A stretch of DNA of 64,000 nucleotides from Polaribacter vadi (GCF_001761365.1 NZ_CP017477.1:828501-892500); one strand, 5' to 3'. Shown: positions 25,101-35,354, counted from the first letter of the stretch. The notes: generated by a model from the sequence alone, not told the origin. Made by a program: numbers and translations.

Positions 25101-28100
25101 ATGAAAATTTTAAAAATAGAATTACAAAATATAAATTCCTTAAAATCTGATTCGCCAATTATAATCGATTTTGAGAATGAGCATTTTAAAGATGTTGGTT
25201 TGTTTGCAATTACTGGTTCTACAGGTGCAGGAAAAACTACTATTTTAGATGCTATAACAATTGCCTTGTATCATAGTGTGCCTCGTTTTAATAGTACAAA
25301 AGCTACTTTACTTGATGTTGTGAGTTATGGTGCAACTGATGCTTTTACAAGAGTAACTTTCGAAAATGAAAAGAACATTTTTGAAGCTTTTTGGGGAATT
25401 CGTTTAGCTTCTAATACAGGAAAAATCTTAAAAAATCCACAAGAAGAAGTAAGTTTAAAAAACTTAACGACTTCTAAAAATTTAGCTTCTCAGAAGAAAA
25501 ATTTCATCAAAAACATCATTCGAGTTACGCAATTAGATTATGATCAATTTTTAAGATCTGTGTTGCTAGCTCAAGGTGAATTTGCCTCTTTTTTAACAGC
25601 AAAAGGCCCTGAAAAAGGAAGATTGTTAGAACAAATTACTGGAGAGAAAATTTATAAAAAAATTGGTTTAGCGATTTCAGAACGAAAATCTAATGAAGAA
25701 AATGCTTTAAAAGAAATTCAAGCCAAGATTAATGCTGATGACATTTTATCCGAAGAAAGAAAATCTGAACTGATTAAAAAAGATAAAGAACTTGATGTTG
25801 AACTTATAAAATCTGATAAAGAAATAGAGAATATTCAGTTGATTGTGAATTGGTATTTAAAATCTAAAGAATTAAACAACGAAACTATAAAATTAGAGGA
25901 ATCAGCCAAGGAAATAAAAGCCGATTTTGAAAATCATAAAACAGAATTTGAGTTATTAGAACTCAATGAAAAAGCTTCTCCTTTTAAAGAAATCATTGAG
26001 AATTTTAATAGAAATGAAAAAAGTTCTGTTGAAAAAGTAAATCAATTAAAAGTTTTAGAAGAACAACTTGGCTTATTAGCTCCTGAAATTGAACGTTTAA
26101 CAACACTTTCTAAGCAGCAAATTCTTGAAGTTGAAAATGCAGAAAAAACATTTTCTTCTTGGTTGCCAAAGTTCGATTTGATTACAAAATTAGACAATCA
26201 GATTAAAAATGAAATTGAAAATAAGGAAAAAACTAAAAAGCAATTAGAAGAATTAAATTCGCAAATTGAAATATCCAAAAAAGAGCAGACCAACATTTCT
26301 AAAGATTTACTGGAAACTGAAACAAAAATTATTGTTGATGAAAAGTATATTTCTGAACATCAATATTTAGAAGACGTTCACAAAGAAATCTCTAACTGGA
26401 CAAAAGAGTTGACGACTTTAAAAGCAAACAAAGAATCTTTAAATGAAAGTGTAATTACTGTTTCTCAAAAGAAAAAAAACATAGAAATTACAAACGCTGA
26501 ATTTTTAAAAAACAAAGAAATTCTCAATCAAAAATTACAAGAAATTGAGATTCTTGATAAGGAAATTACTCAAATTAACAACGATTTAAAAAAATACAAC
26601 TTAAGCGATTTGTTATCCGAAGAAAAAAAGACTTCTTTAAGAATAACTGATTTAAAGCAATTTAAAAGCTTATCTGAAGAAATTGTAAAAGAAGAAAAAG
26701 AATTGGCTAAAATATCAATTCAAAATAAAAACTATTTAACGGAGTTAGAGTCAACTAAAAAACAAATTGATGTTTTAATAAAAGATATTAAAATTCAAGA
26801 AAAATCGGTTGCTGATGCTGCAAAAATTTTAGATTTAGAAAAAAGTATTGCTAAATATGAAGAAGATCGTAGGAATTTAGTTGAAGGAAAACCTTGTGGT
26901 TTGTGTGGTTCTGAAAATCATCCTTTTGCAAAAAATTTGGAAACCATTGGTGTTTCAAAATCTGAAATTGAGCTAAATAATAGAAAAGAAAAATTAAAAT
27001 ATTTAGAAGATTCTAAAGCTGAGTTTGATAAAACTGAAGTTAAGTTAACTACTTCAATTGATAGTTTATCAAAGCAAATAAGTTCGATAAATGAGACATT
27101 AAAATCGATTCACCAAAAAGCAAATATTTTAGAAATTGATTGCGAATTAAAAGATTTTACCAAAATTGATATTGAATTAAACTCATCATCTAAAAAATTA
27201 GAACTATTAGAAGACAAGATAAAATTTACGCATAACTTACAACTTAAAAAAGATAAAATATCCACAGTTTTAAAAGAACAAAATCAATCTTTTGATCTAT
27301 TAAAAACAAAAGATGCTACTTTACAAGAAAACATCAAAAATGGAACTTTAGAGATTCGTGAAAAGCAAAAATCGATCGAAAAAAGCACGGAAATTTGTAA
27401 AGGTTTAGAAAATGATTTAACAATAAAATTGTCTAAATTCAATTTCGAATTACCAACTATTGAACAAATCAATTCATTTATAGAAAAGATTGAAAAATCA
27501 ATTCTTACATATAATACAGCTCAAAAAAATCTTGAAAAATTAAAATCTGAAGTTACTATTTCTACTAATAAATTGGCTTCGATACAAAAACAATTAGACA
27601 GACTCATTGAGAATTATAAAGAATATGTTAAAAATGACACAGATAGTGAATCCAACATTGTGCGTTTAAAAAATGAACGATCAAATATTTTACCTCTAAA
27701 TATATCCGTAGAAAGTAAAAGAGAAAGTTTACAGATGGCAAGTAAAGAATTGATTGAAAAAGAAGATAAAATTAGAAAGAAATTACAGAAATATATTGAT
27801 GCAAAAAATGAAAGAGAAACGTTAAAAGCAGAAAATAATAAAGCTCAAATATCTTTAAAAGATGAACTTTATGTTTTACAAAAATCACTTGAATCTGAAC
27901 TAAAAAATAGTGATTTCCAATCTAAACAAGATATAGAAAAAGCATTATTGACTAAAGAAGAAATTTTAAAATTCACACAACATAAAGATAGAATTAAAGA
28001 AAAACAAATCAAACTAAAAACATTAAAAGAAACTAATTTAAAAGCTTTAGAAAATTTAAATGCCTCCAAAAACTTTGAAATCTCTGAAGAGCAAATCAAA

Positions 28101-28754
28101 CAAAATTTAACAGGTTTAAAAACTAAAAAAGATACTTTATCTGCAGAAAAAGGAGAAATAAAAGAAGCTTTTAGAAAAGACCAAGAAATTAAAAATAGAA
28201 ATCAAGAAATCTATAAAAAGATTGATGAACAAACAGCAATTTGTAATGTTTGGAGAGATTTATATAAAATTATTGGGAACTCAAAAGAGGCTTTTAATGT
28301 GTACGTACAACGTTTAACTTTAAAGCATTTATTAGATTTAGCAAACGTTCATTTGTTCAATTTAAATAAGCGTTATTCTTTAAAAATGGAGCAAGATTAT
28401 AAGCCAAAAGAAGAATTGAATTTCAATTTAATTGATCATTATCAAACGGATCAAGCAAGATTGGTAGATACTTCTAGTGGTGGAGAAAAGTTTATAATTA
28501 GTTTGGCTTTAGCTTTAGGATTGTCTGATTTGGCAAGTAAAAACGTAAAAATAGATTCACTTTTTATTGATGAAGGTTTTGGAACTTTAGATAGTAATAC
28601 TTTAGAAACTGTAATTTCTACTTTAGAAACTTTGCAATCTCAAGGCAAAATGATTGGTATTATTTCGCATGTAGAAAACTTAAAAGAAAGAATTCCGACT
28701 CAAATTAAAATTACGAAAAAAAGTAATGGAATTAGTATTGTAGATGTTGTTTAA
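25101..28754 (+). CDS. sbcC: Exonuclease SbcCD, ATPase subunit C
   Basis: A 1217-residue SMC-like ATPase, the Rad50 counterpart. The Walker A motif GSTGAGKT is at 39-46. Two very long coiled-coil arms (about 180-590 and 615-1050) flank a zinc hook, CGLC at residues 599-602. The C-terminal lobe carries the ABC signature SSGGEKFIISLALALG (about 1124) and Walker B SLFIDEGFGTLD (about 1154). It clamps DNA and controls SbcD. The length is slightly above the roughly 1050 residues of E. coli SbcC because of longer arms. Confidence 0.96.
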   Translation: MKILKIELQNINSLKSDSPIIIDFENEHFKDVGLFAITGSTGAGKTTILDAITIALYHSVPRFNSTKATLLDVVSYGATDAFTRVTFENEKNIFEAFWGIRLASNTGKILKNPQEEVSLKNLTTSKNLASQKKNFIKNIIRVTQLDYDQFLRSVLLAQGEFASFLTAKGPEKGRLLEQITGEKIYKKIGLAISERKSNEENALKEIQAKINADDILSEERKSELIKKDKELDVELIKSDKEIENIQLIVNWYLKSKELNNETIKLEESAKEIKADFENHKTEFELLELNEKASPFKEIIENFNRNEKSSVEKVNQLKVLEEQLGLLAPEIERLTTLSKQQILEVENAEKTFSSWLPKFDLITKLDNQIKNEIENKEKTKKQLEELNSQIEISKKEQTNISKDLLETETKIIVDEKYISEHQYLEDVHKEISNWTKELTTLKANKESLNESVITVSQKKKNIEITNAEFLKNKEILNQKLQEIEILDKEITQINNDLKKYNLSDLLSEEKKTSLRITDLKQFKSLSEEIVKEEKELAKISIQNKNYLTELESTKKQIDVLIKDIKIQEKSVADAAKILDLEKSIAKYEEDRRNLVEGKPCGLCGSENHPFAKNLETIGVSKSEIELNNRKEKLKYLEDSKAEFDKTEVKLTTSIDSLSKQISSINETLKSIHQKANILEIDCELKDFTKIDIELNSSSKKLELLEDKIKFTHNLQLKKDKISTVLKEQNQSFDLLKTKDATLQENIKNGTLEIREKQKSIEKSTEICKGLENDLTIKLSKFNFELPTIEQINSFIEKIEKSILTYNTAQKNLEKLKSEVTISTNKLASIQKQLDRLIENYKEYVKNDTDSESNIVRLKNERSNILPLNISVESKRESLQMASKELIEKEDKIRKKLQKYIDAKNERETLKAENNKAQISLKDELYVLQKSLESELKNSDFQSKQDIEKALLTKEEILKFTQHKDRIKEKQIKLKTLKETNLKALENLNASKNFEISEEQIKQNLTGLKTKKDTLSAEKGEIKEAFRKDQEIKNRNQEIYKKIDEQTAICNVWRDLYKIIGNSKEAFNVYVQRLTLKHLLDLANVHLFNLNKRYSLKMEQDYKPKEELNFNLIDHYQTDQARLVDTSSGGEKFIISLALALGLSDLASKNVKIDSLFIDEGFGTLDSNTLETVISTLETLQSQGKMIGIISHVENLKERIPTQIKITKKSNGISIVDVV

Positions 28755-28880
28755 GAATTAAAATTGCAACTTAAATTATAGAAATATTACAGTTTTAAAA
28801 TCTCATATTTCATTTTTAGAATTGTTTATTATCGCTTATAAAACAACTGATTTTAACTATTTTTTTGCATGTTAAAGTTT

Positions 28881-28888
28881 TATATTTG
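28881..28888 (+). promoter_or_regulatory. -7 box for the TlpA-like gene
   Basis: TATATTTG ends 22 bases before the ATG at 28911; the upstream T-rich tract has no TTG at ideal distance. Confidence 0.6.
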
Positions 28889-28910
28889 CACTTAATTTGA
28901 AATTTTAAAA

Positions 28911-29945
28911 ATGAAGAAATTAAGCTCACTCCTTTTTGGTTTATTAATGATGGTTGCTTGTAGCCAAGAAAAGCCAAAAGATTATGTAACCTTGTCTGGA
29001 AATTTAGAAAATAATAAAGATTCAACTCTTACTATTGTTAGTAGAGAAGGTATTTTAAAAACGATTAAATTTAATGAAAATGGTTCTTTTAAAGACACCT
29101 TAAAATTAAAAACAGATCAAGGAGAAATTTACACAATCCAAACAAGTGATACTAAAAGAGCGCCAATTTATTTAAAAAACGGTTATGATATTGTTTTAAA
29201 TGGCGATTCAGAAAAATTTATGACTAGTTTCAAATTTTCTGGTGAAGGTTCTTCTAACAGTAATTTTGTGTTGGCTCAAATAGAAAAAAGTCAAGAAATG
29301 GGAAATCCTCAACTAATTTTAAATTTAGAAGAGGACGCTTTTAGAAAAAAAGTAGACCAATTAAAATTTGAATACGACAGTATTTTAGAATCTCACAAAA
29401 ATTTAGATAGCGTTTTATATGCTTCTGTAAAGCAACAAAATGAGCAATTAGTTACTTATTTTGATAATGCTTATGCACAAAATCAAATTATGGGTGTTGG
29501 TAAACCTTCTCCAAAATTTGAAGATTACATCAACATAAAAGGTGGTAAAAATTCTTTAGATGATTATAAAGGAAAGTATGTGTATATAGATGTTTGGGCA
29601 ACTTGGTGTGGTCCTTGTATTCAGCAAATTCCATATTTGCAAACTTTAGAAAAAGAATATCATAATAAAAATATAGAGTTTATTAGTGTTTCTACAGATG
29701 AATCTCAAAGAAGTGGTGGTTCTTGGGAAGCAGCAGAAAAAAAATGGAGAGATTTTGTAAAAGCTAGAAATATGAGTGGAGTTCAACTTTGGTCTGGACA
29801 AGATTATTCTTTTCAACAAGCATATCAAATAAACGGAATTCCAAGATTTATATTGATAGATCCGAATGGAAATATTGTGGATGCAAATGCTCCTAGACCT
29901 TCTGATCCAGCACTAAAATCGATGTTTAATTCTTTAGGGATTTAG
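28911..29945 (+). CDS. TlpA-family thioredoxin-like lipoprotein (DUF4369 plus redoxin)
   Basis: A 344-residue lipoprotein with lipobox MMVAC. Residues about 25-130 match the DUF4369 beta domain that precedes TlpA domains in Bacteroidota. A helical linker follows, then a thioredoxin fold from about 195, with active site WCGPC (C233, C236) and cis-Pro region NGIPRFILIDPNG. It faces the periplasm and should act as a thiol-disulfide oxidoreductase; the client proteins are unknown. It has its own promoter and a terminator shared with accA. Confidence 0.92.
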   Translation: MKKLSSLLFGLLMMVACSQEKPKDYVTLSGNLENNKDSTLTIVSREGILKTIKFNENGSFKDTLKLKTDQGEIYTIQTSDTKRAPIYLKNGYDIVLNGDSEKFMTSFKFSGEGSSNSNFVLAQIEKSQEMGNPQLILNLEEDAFRKKVDQLKFEYDSILESHKNLDSVLYASVKQQNEQLVTYFDNAYAQNQIMGVGKPSPKFEDYINIKGGKNSLDDYKGKYVYIDVWATWCGPCIQQIPYLQTLEKEYHNKNIEFISVSTDESQRSGGSWEAAEKKWRDFVKARNMSGVQLWSGQDYSFQQAYQINGIPRFILIDPNGNIVDANAPRPSDPALKSMFNSLGI

Positions 29946-29952
29946 TTTGAAA

Positions 29953-30008
29953 TTTGAAGATGGAAGTTTGAAGATGGAAGTTTGAAGTTTGAAGATTGAA
30001 GATTGAAG
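29953..30008. repeat. Eight tandem heptads, (A/T)T(T/G)GAAG
   Basis: The units are TTTGAAG, ATGGAAG, TTTGAAG, ATGGAAG, TTTGAAG, TTTGAAG, ATTGAAG, ATTGAAG, directly after the TlpA-like stop. The first 28 bases are a perfect duplicate of a 14-mer. This is a simple-sequence tract liable to slip during replication. Confidence 0.85.
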
Positions 30009-30020
30009 ATTACGAAATAA

Positions 30021-30060
30021 AAAAAAGCCTAATTCTTATATAAGAATTAGGCTTTTTTTT
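30021..30060. terminator. Bidirectional terminator between the TlpA-like gene and accA
   Basis: The 18-bp stem 30021-30038 / 30041-30058 (core GCCTAATTCTTA) has an A-run on the left and a T-run on the right, so it can end transcripts from both strands. Confidence 0.92.
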
Positions 30061-30065
30061 ATTTT

Positions 30066-30088
30066 CTTGTCTCTTGTCTCTTGTCTCT
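30066..30088. repeat. Three tandem heptads CTTGTCT
   Basis: CTTGTCT is repeated three times (30066-30086) plus CT. Read on the other strand it is AGACAAG. Together with 29953-30008 it places unrelated 7-bp repeats on both sides of the terminator hairpin. Confidence 0.8.
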
Positions 30089-30101
30089 AAAAAACTAAAA
30101 A

Positions 30102-31055
30102 CTACTCTTTATAAACACCCATATTTGCGTATTTATTCATTCTTTTAGCAACTAATTCTTCGTCTATTAAATCTTTTAATTCAGCATAAGAAGCAATAAT
30201 TTGTTCTTTAACAGCTTTAAAAGCTCCTGCTCTATCTGCATGTGCACCACCAACTGGTTCTTTAATAATTCCGTCAATTAACTTTAACTTTTTCATATCA
30301 GTTCCTGTTAATTTTAAAGCTTCAGCAGCTTGCTCTTTAAACTCCCAACTTCTCCATAAAATTGAAGAACAAGATTCTGGCGAAATAACTGTGTACCAAG
30401 TATTTTCCATCATGTATACTCTGTCTCCTACTCCAATACCTAAGGCACCTCCAGAAGCTCCTTCACCTATTACAATTGTAATAATTGGCGTTTTTAAACG
30501 AGTCATTTCAAAAATATTTCTTGCAATTGCTTCTCCTTGACCACGTTCTTCTGCTTCTAAACCAGGATATGCTCCAGGAGTATCTAACAACGTAACAACA
30601 GGAATACCAAATTTCTCTGCCATTTTCATTAAACGCAAAGCTTTTCTGTATCCTTCAGGATTTGCCATTCCAAAGTTTCTGAATTGACGCGTTTTTGTAT
30701 TAAAACCTTTTTGTTGACCAATAAACATAAAAGATTGGTCACCAATTTTACCCAAACCACCAATCATGGCTTTATCGTCCTTTACATTTCTATCTCCATG
30801 AAGTTCCATGAAAGTATCTCCACAAATTGCTTTAATATAATCTAATGTATAAGGTCTGTTTGGGTGTCTTGACAATTGAACTCTTTGCCAAGGTGTTAAG
30901 TTTTTATAAATATCTTTTCTAGCAGTTGCTAATTTTTTTTCTATTTTTTTACAAGTAGCTGTTACATCTACTTCACTTTCTTCTCCAATAATTTGACACT
31001 TTTGTAGCTGATCTTCAAGCTCTTTTATTGGCATTTCGAAATCTAAATATTCCAT
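30102..31055 (-). CDS. accA: Acetyl-CoA carboxylase carboxyltransferase subunit alpha
   Basis: A 317-residue subunit that, with AccD, moves carboxyl from biotin to acetyl-CoA to make malonyl-CoA. The N-terminal helical part is [17 protein letters not shown]. Then come [22 protein letters not shown], and the crotonase-like core with [18 protein letters not shown] and [16 protein letters not shown] start at 31055; a longer frame from 31091 would add a 12-residue stretch not seen in the family. It lies last in a minus-strand run behind the DMT transporter gene. Confidence 0.95.
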   Translation of the reverse strand: MEYLDFEMPIKELEDQLQKCQIIGEESEVDVTATCKKIEKKLATARKDIYKNLTPWQRVQLSRHPNRPYTLDYIKAICGDTFMELHGDRNVKDDKAMIGGLGKIGDQSFMFIGQQKGFNTKTRQFRNFGMANPEGYRKALRLMKMAEKFGIPVVTLLDTPGAYPGLEAEERGQGEAIARNIFEMTRLKTPIITIVIGEGASGGALGIGVGDRVYMMENTWYTVISPESCSSILWRSWEFKEQAAEALKLTGTDMKKLKLIDGIIKEPVGGAHADRAGAFKAVKEQIIASYAELKDLIDEELVAKRMNKYANMGVYKE

Positions 31056-31128
31056 TATGTAGTTATTTTGATGATCTATTTTGATTAACAAACATACTAC
31101 AAAATTTACTTTTTTATGCTAAATAGCA

Positions 31129-32043
31129 CTACTTTTTTGATTTTACTCTTTCCTTAATTTTTTGCTTTATTACCAATTTATTTTTAATAATTCCGTTAAA
31201 TAAAACAACTCCTAAAACGATAAAGGCTCCAAAATAAAATTCTGGATTCATTTTTTCTTTATCACCAAAAATAAATAAGGCTAAAATTATAGCATAAATA
31301 GGCTCTAAATTTATGGTAAGCATTACTGTATAAGGAGATATAAACTTCATAATTTTTACAGAAGCTATAAATGCGTATGCTGTACAAATACTACTTAGCA
31401 CAATCAGATAAACCCAATCCATACTTGGTAAAATAAAAAATGAAGCTGAAAACCTATTGTTAATTAAAAGATATACTGTAACAAATAAAGTTCCGAATAA
31501 AAGTTGATACAATGAGATTCTTGAAGCATCATATTTTTTGATAAACAAGCCATTTAGAACTGCAAATAATGATCCTAAGAAAGATGATATAAGTGCATAT
31601 AAAATTCCTAGTTTGTATTGACTTTCGAAATTAAATATAATATACAATCCCAAAATCACAACTAAACCTAATATAATTTCTAACGTTTTAATTCTTCTAT
31701 TAAAAAAAATAGGTTCTATGAGTGATGTAAAAAAAGCACCTGTACTCATGGTTACTAAAGCTACAGAAACATTAGAAACTTTTATCGCTTTAAAGAAAAA
31801 AATCCAATGTAAAGCAATGATAATTCCTGTAAATAAAAATTTTACTAATCCTTTTTTATCAACTTGAAAAGATTTTTTTTTGAATATAAAATAAATGCTG
31901 ATAAAAAAAACAGCCAACCCCATTCTAAAAAAAACTAATGGAATTGCATCAATCGTAATTAAGGCACCTAAAATTGCTGTAAAACCCCAAATAAAAACAA
32001 TAAGATGTAATAATAGGTAGTTTTTTAATTTACTTTCTAGCAT
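31129..32043 (-). CDS. DMT-family (EamA) transporter
   Basis: A 304-residue inner-membrane protein with about ten hydrophobic helices in two EamA halves. The first half opens with LLLHLIVFIWGFTAILG and contains VSNVSVALVTMSTGAFFTSLIEPIFF (split here by helix ends), the second has SSICTAYAFIASVKIMKF and LTINLEPIYAIILALFIFGD, the classic end of an EamA repeat. The substrate is unknown. The ATG at 32043 overlaps the lptG stop by 14 bases; a longer frame extends into lptG but lacks support. Confidence 0.85.
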   Translation of the reverse strand: MLESKLKNYLLLHLIVFIWGFTAILGALITIDAIPLVFFRMGLAVFFISIYFIFKKKSFQVDKKGLVKFLFTGIIIALHWIFFFKAIKVSNVSVALVTMSTGAFFTSLIEPIFFNRRIKTLEIILGLVVILGLYIIFNFESQYKLGILYALISSFLGSLFAVLNGLFIKKYDASRISLYQLLFGTLFVTVYLLINNRFSASFFILPSMDWVYLIVLSSICTAYAFIASVKIMKFISPYTVMLTINLEPIYAIILALFIFGDKEKMNPEFYFGAFIVLGVVLFNGIIKNKLVIKQKIKERVKSKK

Positions 32044-33121
32044 TGTAGTAAAGATAAATAGCCACACAACCAAAGAAAATATTTGGCATCCAAACGTATA
32101 AAAGTGAATTAACACCAGCAACAGCTCCTAAAACTTCAGAAATTTTCATTAAGAAAACGTATACAAACATTAACCCAATTCCAATTGCTAAATTTACTCC
32201 TGTACCTCCTCTTCTTTTTCTAAAAGCTAAAGCTACTGCAATAATTGTTAAAATATAAGATGCTATTGGTAAACTTGTTCTTTTATGAAACTCAACCAAA
32301 TAAGCATTTAAATTTTTAACTCCTCTTTTTTTAGAAACCTCTATAAATTTATACAATTCATCTGAAGTCATTTCTTGAGATAATGCAGATTTGTAAATTA
32401 AATCTTTAGGTGTAAAATTAAAAACAGTATCAATCTTATTTCCTGAAAAGATGCTATCTCTGTCTTTATAAATTTTACGCAAACGCCAATTTTGAACAGT
32501 AAAAGTTGAATCTTTTTTATTATATCTAATATTATCTGCTACCAATTTTGTTTTCAACTCTAAGCCATCATATAATTCTGAAGTAAAGTCGTAACCAGCA
32601 TTGCTTTCTGTATTAAAATTTTTAATAAAAATATAGGTACTATCTGTTAATTGAAGGCTAAAATCGCTTACAAATTTAAATTCTTGTTGTTGCCTTCTAT
32701 TATTTATATATTCTTTTTCAAACTTTTTTCTAGTAGTACTACTTTTGGGAACAACAAAATGATTCATTACTAAAGATAAAATTGTAATTAAAGTAGCACC
32801 AATAAAATACGGATATAAAAATCTTGTAAATGAAACTTTTGCATTATTAATTGCAATAATTTCTGTGTTGTTAGACAATTTTGAAGTAAATAAAATAACA
32901 GCAATAAATAACGCCAAAGGCATAAAAGTATTGGCATAATAGATGATGAAATTTTTATAATATTCATCTACTATTTGATAAAAGCCTAAATCTGCATGTT
33001 CTAAAAAATTATCTATTTTTTCAGAAATATCAATTGCTACAGCAATAGGAATCAAGATTAATAAGGTAAAGAAAAAAGTTACCAGAAATCGTTTTAATAT
33101 GTACCAATCAATTATCTTCAA
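32030..33121 (-). CDS. lptG: LptF/LptG family LPS export permease
   Basis: A 363-residue permease subunit of the LptBFG extractor. It has the family layout: two N-terminal helices (MKIIDWYILKRFLVTFFFTLLIL... is helix one, and IIYYANTFMPLALFIAVILF starts the next region), a third helix at about 97-117, a periplasmic beta-jellyroll at about 120-265, and three C-terminal helices, with FHKRTSLPIASYILTII and FRKRRG. It moves LPS from the inner membrane toward LptC/A. I name it lptG from its length and N-terminus MKIIDWYI; lptF remains possible. Confidence 0.82.
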   Translation of the reverse strand: MKIIDWYILKRFLVTFFFTLLILIPIAVAIDISEKIDNFLEHADLGFYQIVDEYYKNFIIYYANTFMPLALFIAVILFTSKLSNNTEIIAINNAKVSFTRFLYPYFIGATLITILSLVMNHFVVPKSSTTRKKFEKEYINNRRQQQEFKFVSDFSLQLTDSTYIFIKNFNTESNAGYDFTSELYDGLELKTKLVADNIRYNKKDSTFTVQNWRLRKIYKDRDSIFSGNKIDTVFNFTPKDLIYKSALSQEMTSDELYKFIEVSKKRGVKNLNAYLVEFHKRTSLPIASYILTIIAVALAFRKRRGGTGVNLAIGIGLMFVYVFLMKISEVLGAVAGVNSLLYVWMPNIFFGCVAIYLYYNARK

Positions 33122-33212
33122 AAGCGCAGCTTTATTTTTTATTTTAAAATCTCTAATTTGATATCCTTATTTTGATGACTGCAAACTGCCTACTTAAAAA
33201 CTATCTACAATT

Positions 33213-34343
33213 TTAAAGTCGGTTATCCATTTGCTTTACCATTTTATCTTTCCATTCTCTAAAATCTCCAGCTATAATGTGTTTTCTTGCTTCACGTGTT
33301 AACCAAACATAAAAACCTAAGTTATGAATCGATGCTATTTGTTTTCCTAACATTTCTTTTGCAACAAATAAATGACGCAAATATGCTTTAGAATAATAGG
33401 TATCTACTTCAGTAATTCCCATTTCATCAATTGGAGAAAAATCCTTTTCCCACTTTTTATTTTTAATGTTGATGCTTCCATGAGCTGTAAATAACATTCC
33501 ATTTCTAGCATTTCTGGTTGGCATTACACAATCGAACATATCAATTCCCAAAGCAATATTTTCAAGAATATTTATAGGGGTTCCAACTCCCATTAAATAA
33601 CGAGGTTTATCTTCTGGCAAAATTTCTGTAACCACTTCTGTCATTGCATACATTTCTTCTGCAGGTTCACCAACAGAAAGTCCGCCAATTGCATTCGCTT
33701 TTTGGTTAGAATTCGCAATATATTCAGCAGATTGTTTTCGTAAATCTTTATAAGTACTTCCTTGAACAATTGGCATAAATGTTTGTTCAAATCCATATTT
33801 AAAAGGCAATTTTTCTAAGTGATTTGTACATCTATCTAACCATCTATGAGTCATGTGCATAGATCGTTTTGCGTAATTATAATCGCAAGGATAAGGTGTA
33901 CACTCATCAAAAGCCATAATAATATCGGCTCCAATTGTTCTTTGAGTTTCCATCACATTTTCTGGTGTAAAAAAGTGCATAGAACCATCTATATGACTTT
34001 TAAATTTTACACCTTCCTCGTTAATTTTTCTTCTTCCTGATAAAGAATAAACTTGGTACCCACCAGAATCTGTTAGGATATTTCTATCCCAATTCATAAA
34101 TTTATGCAAACCACCTGCAGCCTCTAAAACATCTAATTTAGGACGTAAATATAGATGATAGGTATTTGCTAAAATAATATCAGGATTTACTTGATTTTTC
34201 AGTTCATTTTGATGTACTCCTTTTACAGTACCAACAGTACCTACAGGCATAAAAATTGGTGTTTCTATAACTCCATGATCTGTAGTAATTGTTCCAGCTC
34301 TTGCTTTGCTTTTTGGATCGGTAATTTTTAAGTCGAATTTCAT
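33213..34343 (-). CDS. tgt: tRNA-guanine(34) transglycosylase lacking the zinc-ligand cysteines
   Basis: A 376-residue queuine/preQ1 tRNA-ribosyltransferase that swaps G34 in tRNA for a queuosine precursor. The base-exchange motifs are all present: LANTYHLYLRP, TDSGGYQVYSLSGRRKI (D92), FDECTPYPC, GGLSVGEP, and the nucleophile D271 in FDCVMPTRNARNG. The segment that normally holds CxCxxC reads DFSPIDEMGITEVDTYYSKAY (about 301-321) and has no Cys; the last zinc ligand, H340 in SIHNLGFY, remains. The frame is intact and all other motifs hold, so it is probably active. Start chosen at 34343, just after a -7 box. Confidence 0.93.
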   Translation of the reverse strand: MKFDLKITDPKSKARAGTITTDHGVIETPIFMPVGTVGTVKGVHQNELKNQVNPDIILANTYHLYLRPKLDVLEAAGGLHKFMNWDRNILTDSGGYQVYSLSGRRKINEEGVKFKSHIDGSMHFFTPENVMETQRTIGADIIMAFDECTPYPCDYNYAKRSMHMTHRWLDRCTNHLEKLPFKYGFEQTFMPIVQGSTYKDLRKQSAEYIANSNQKANAIGGLSVGEPAEEMYAMTEVVTEILPEDKPRYLMGVGTPINILENIALGIDMFDCVMPTRNARNGMLFTAHGSINIKNKKWEKDFSPIDEMGITEVDTYYSKAYLRHLFVAKEMLGKQIASIHNLGFYVWLTREARKHIIAGDFREWKDKMVKQMDNRL

Positions 34344-34348
34344 TGTGG

Positions 34349-34356
34349 CAAATATA
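34349..34356 (-). promoter_or_regulatory. -7 box abutting tgt
   Basis: On the minus strand TATATTTG is followed by CCACA and then the ATG at 34343. The transcript would begin at or next to the start codon, so tgt may be leaderless. Confidence 0.55.
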
Positions 34357-34416
34357 GTAAAAAGCACCTCCTAACCTTCCCTAAGGAATGGAATTTAGAA
34401 ACTTTTAAGATTTTGT

Positions 34417-35310
34417 TTAGTTTCGTTTTTTACGAAAATTAGATTTAGAACTTGTAGTTCTACTATTTTTTGGTGATGATTTTCTAAAAGAAGCACTTTT
34501 TTTATTGAAATCGTTTTTAGCTGGCGCTAATTTTTTCTTAAAAACTTTCTTTTTAGCAGGTTCTTTAACTTTGGATGCTTCCTCCGTTTTGGAAGATTCA
34601 GAAATCATTGCATTAATTTCTTTCATTTCCTCTTCTGTTAATTCACGCCAATCTCCAGCTTGTAGATACCCTAATTCTACATTCATAATTCTGGTTCGTT
34701 TTAACTTAGTTACTTCGTAATCCAAATATTCGCACATTCTACGAATTTGACGATTTAAACCTTGCGTTAAAACAATTTTAAAGATTTTAGCACTAACTTT
34801 TTCTACCAAACATTTTTGAGTTACAGTTCCTAAAATCGGAATTCCATTACTCATTTTTTCGATAAAATCGTCTGTGATAGTTTTATCAACAGAAACAAAA
34901 TATTCTTTTTCGTGATTGTTACCTGCTCTTAAAATTTTATTGACAATATCTCCATCATTTGTCAAGAAAATTAAACCTTCAGATGGTTTGTCTAAACGTC
35001 CAATTGGGAACAATCTTTCAGGATAATTAATATGTTTTACAATGTTGTTTGGTTCTCTATCATCTGTTGTAGAAACAATACCAACAGGTTTATTTAAAGC
35101 GATGTAAAGTGTTTCGTCCTTTGGTTTTACCAAACGTCCATCTAACTTTACAACATCTTTTTTGCCAACTCTGTTTCCTAACTGAGTTGGTTTTCCATTG
35201 ATGGAAACTCTACCTTCTTTTATAAATTTTTCGGCTTCTCTTCTTGAACAGATTCCTGAAGAACTAATATATTTATTAAGATTTGTTGTTTGTTGATTAT
35301 TGGTATCCAA
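34417..35310 (-). CDS. rluF: RluF-type 23S rRNA pseudouridine synthase
   Basis: A 297-residue enzyme of the RsuA/RluB/E/F group. An S4 RNA-binding domain covers about 10-60 ([20 protein letters not shown]), then comes the catalytic domain, with [18 protein letters not shown] carrying the catalytic Asp and [20 protein letters not shown]. The match is closest to RluF (U2604). After about residue 235 there is a 60-residue Lys/Ser-rich disordered tail ([12 protein letters not shown], ending FRKKRN), a common extension in Bacteroidota that probably adds RNA contact. Confidence 0.88.
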   Translation of the reverse strand: MDTNNQQTTNLNKYISSSGICSRREAEKFIKEGRVSINGKPTQLGNRVGKKDVVKLDGRLVKPKDETLYIALNKPVGIVSTTDDREPNNIVKHINYPERLFPIGRLDKPSEGLIFLTNDGDIVNKILRAGNNHEKEYFVSVDKTITDDFIEKMSNGIPILGTVTQKCLVEKVSAKIFKIVLTQGLNRQIRRMCEYLDYEVTKLKRTRIMNVELGYLQAGDWRELTEEEMKEINAMISESSKTEEASKVKEPAKKKVFKKKLAPAKNDFNKKSASFRKSSPKNSRTTSSKSNFRKKRN

Positions 35311-35354
35311 AAGAAAAAATTTTCAACAAAAATACGTATAAGATTATTATTTAT

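Noticed and set aside
31094..31128. A separate small gene between accA and the DMT transporter
   Set aside because: The stretch is only 35 bases with no start.
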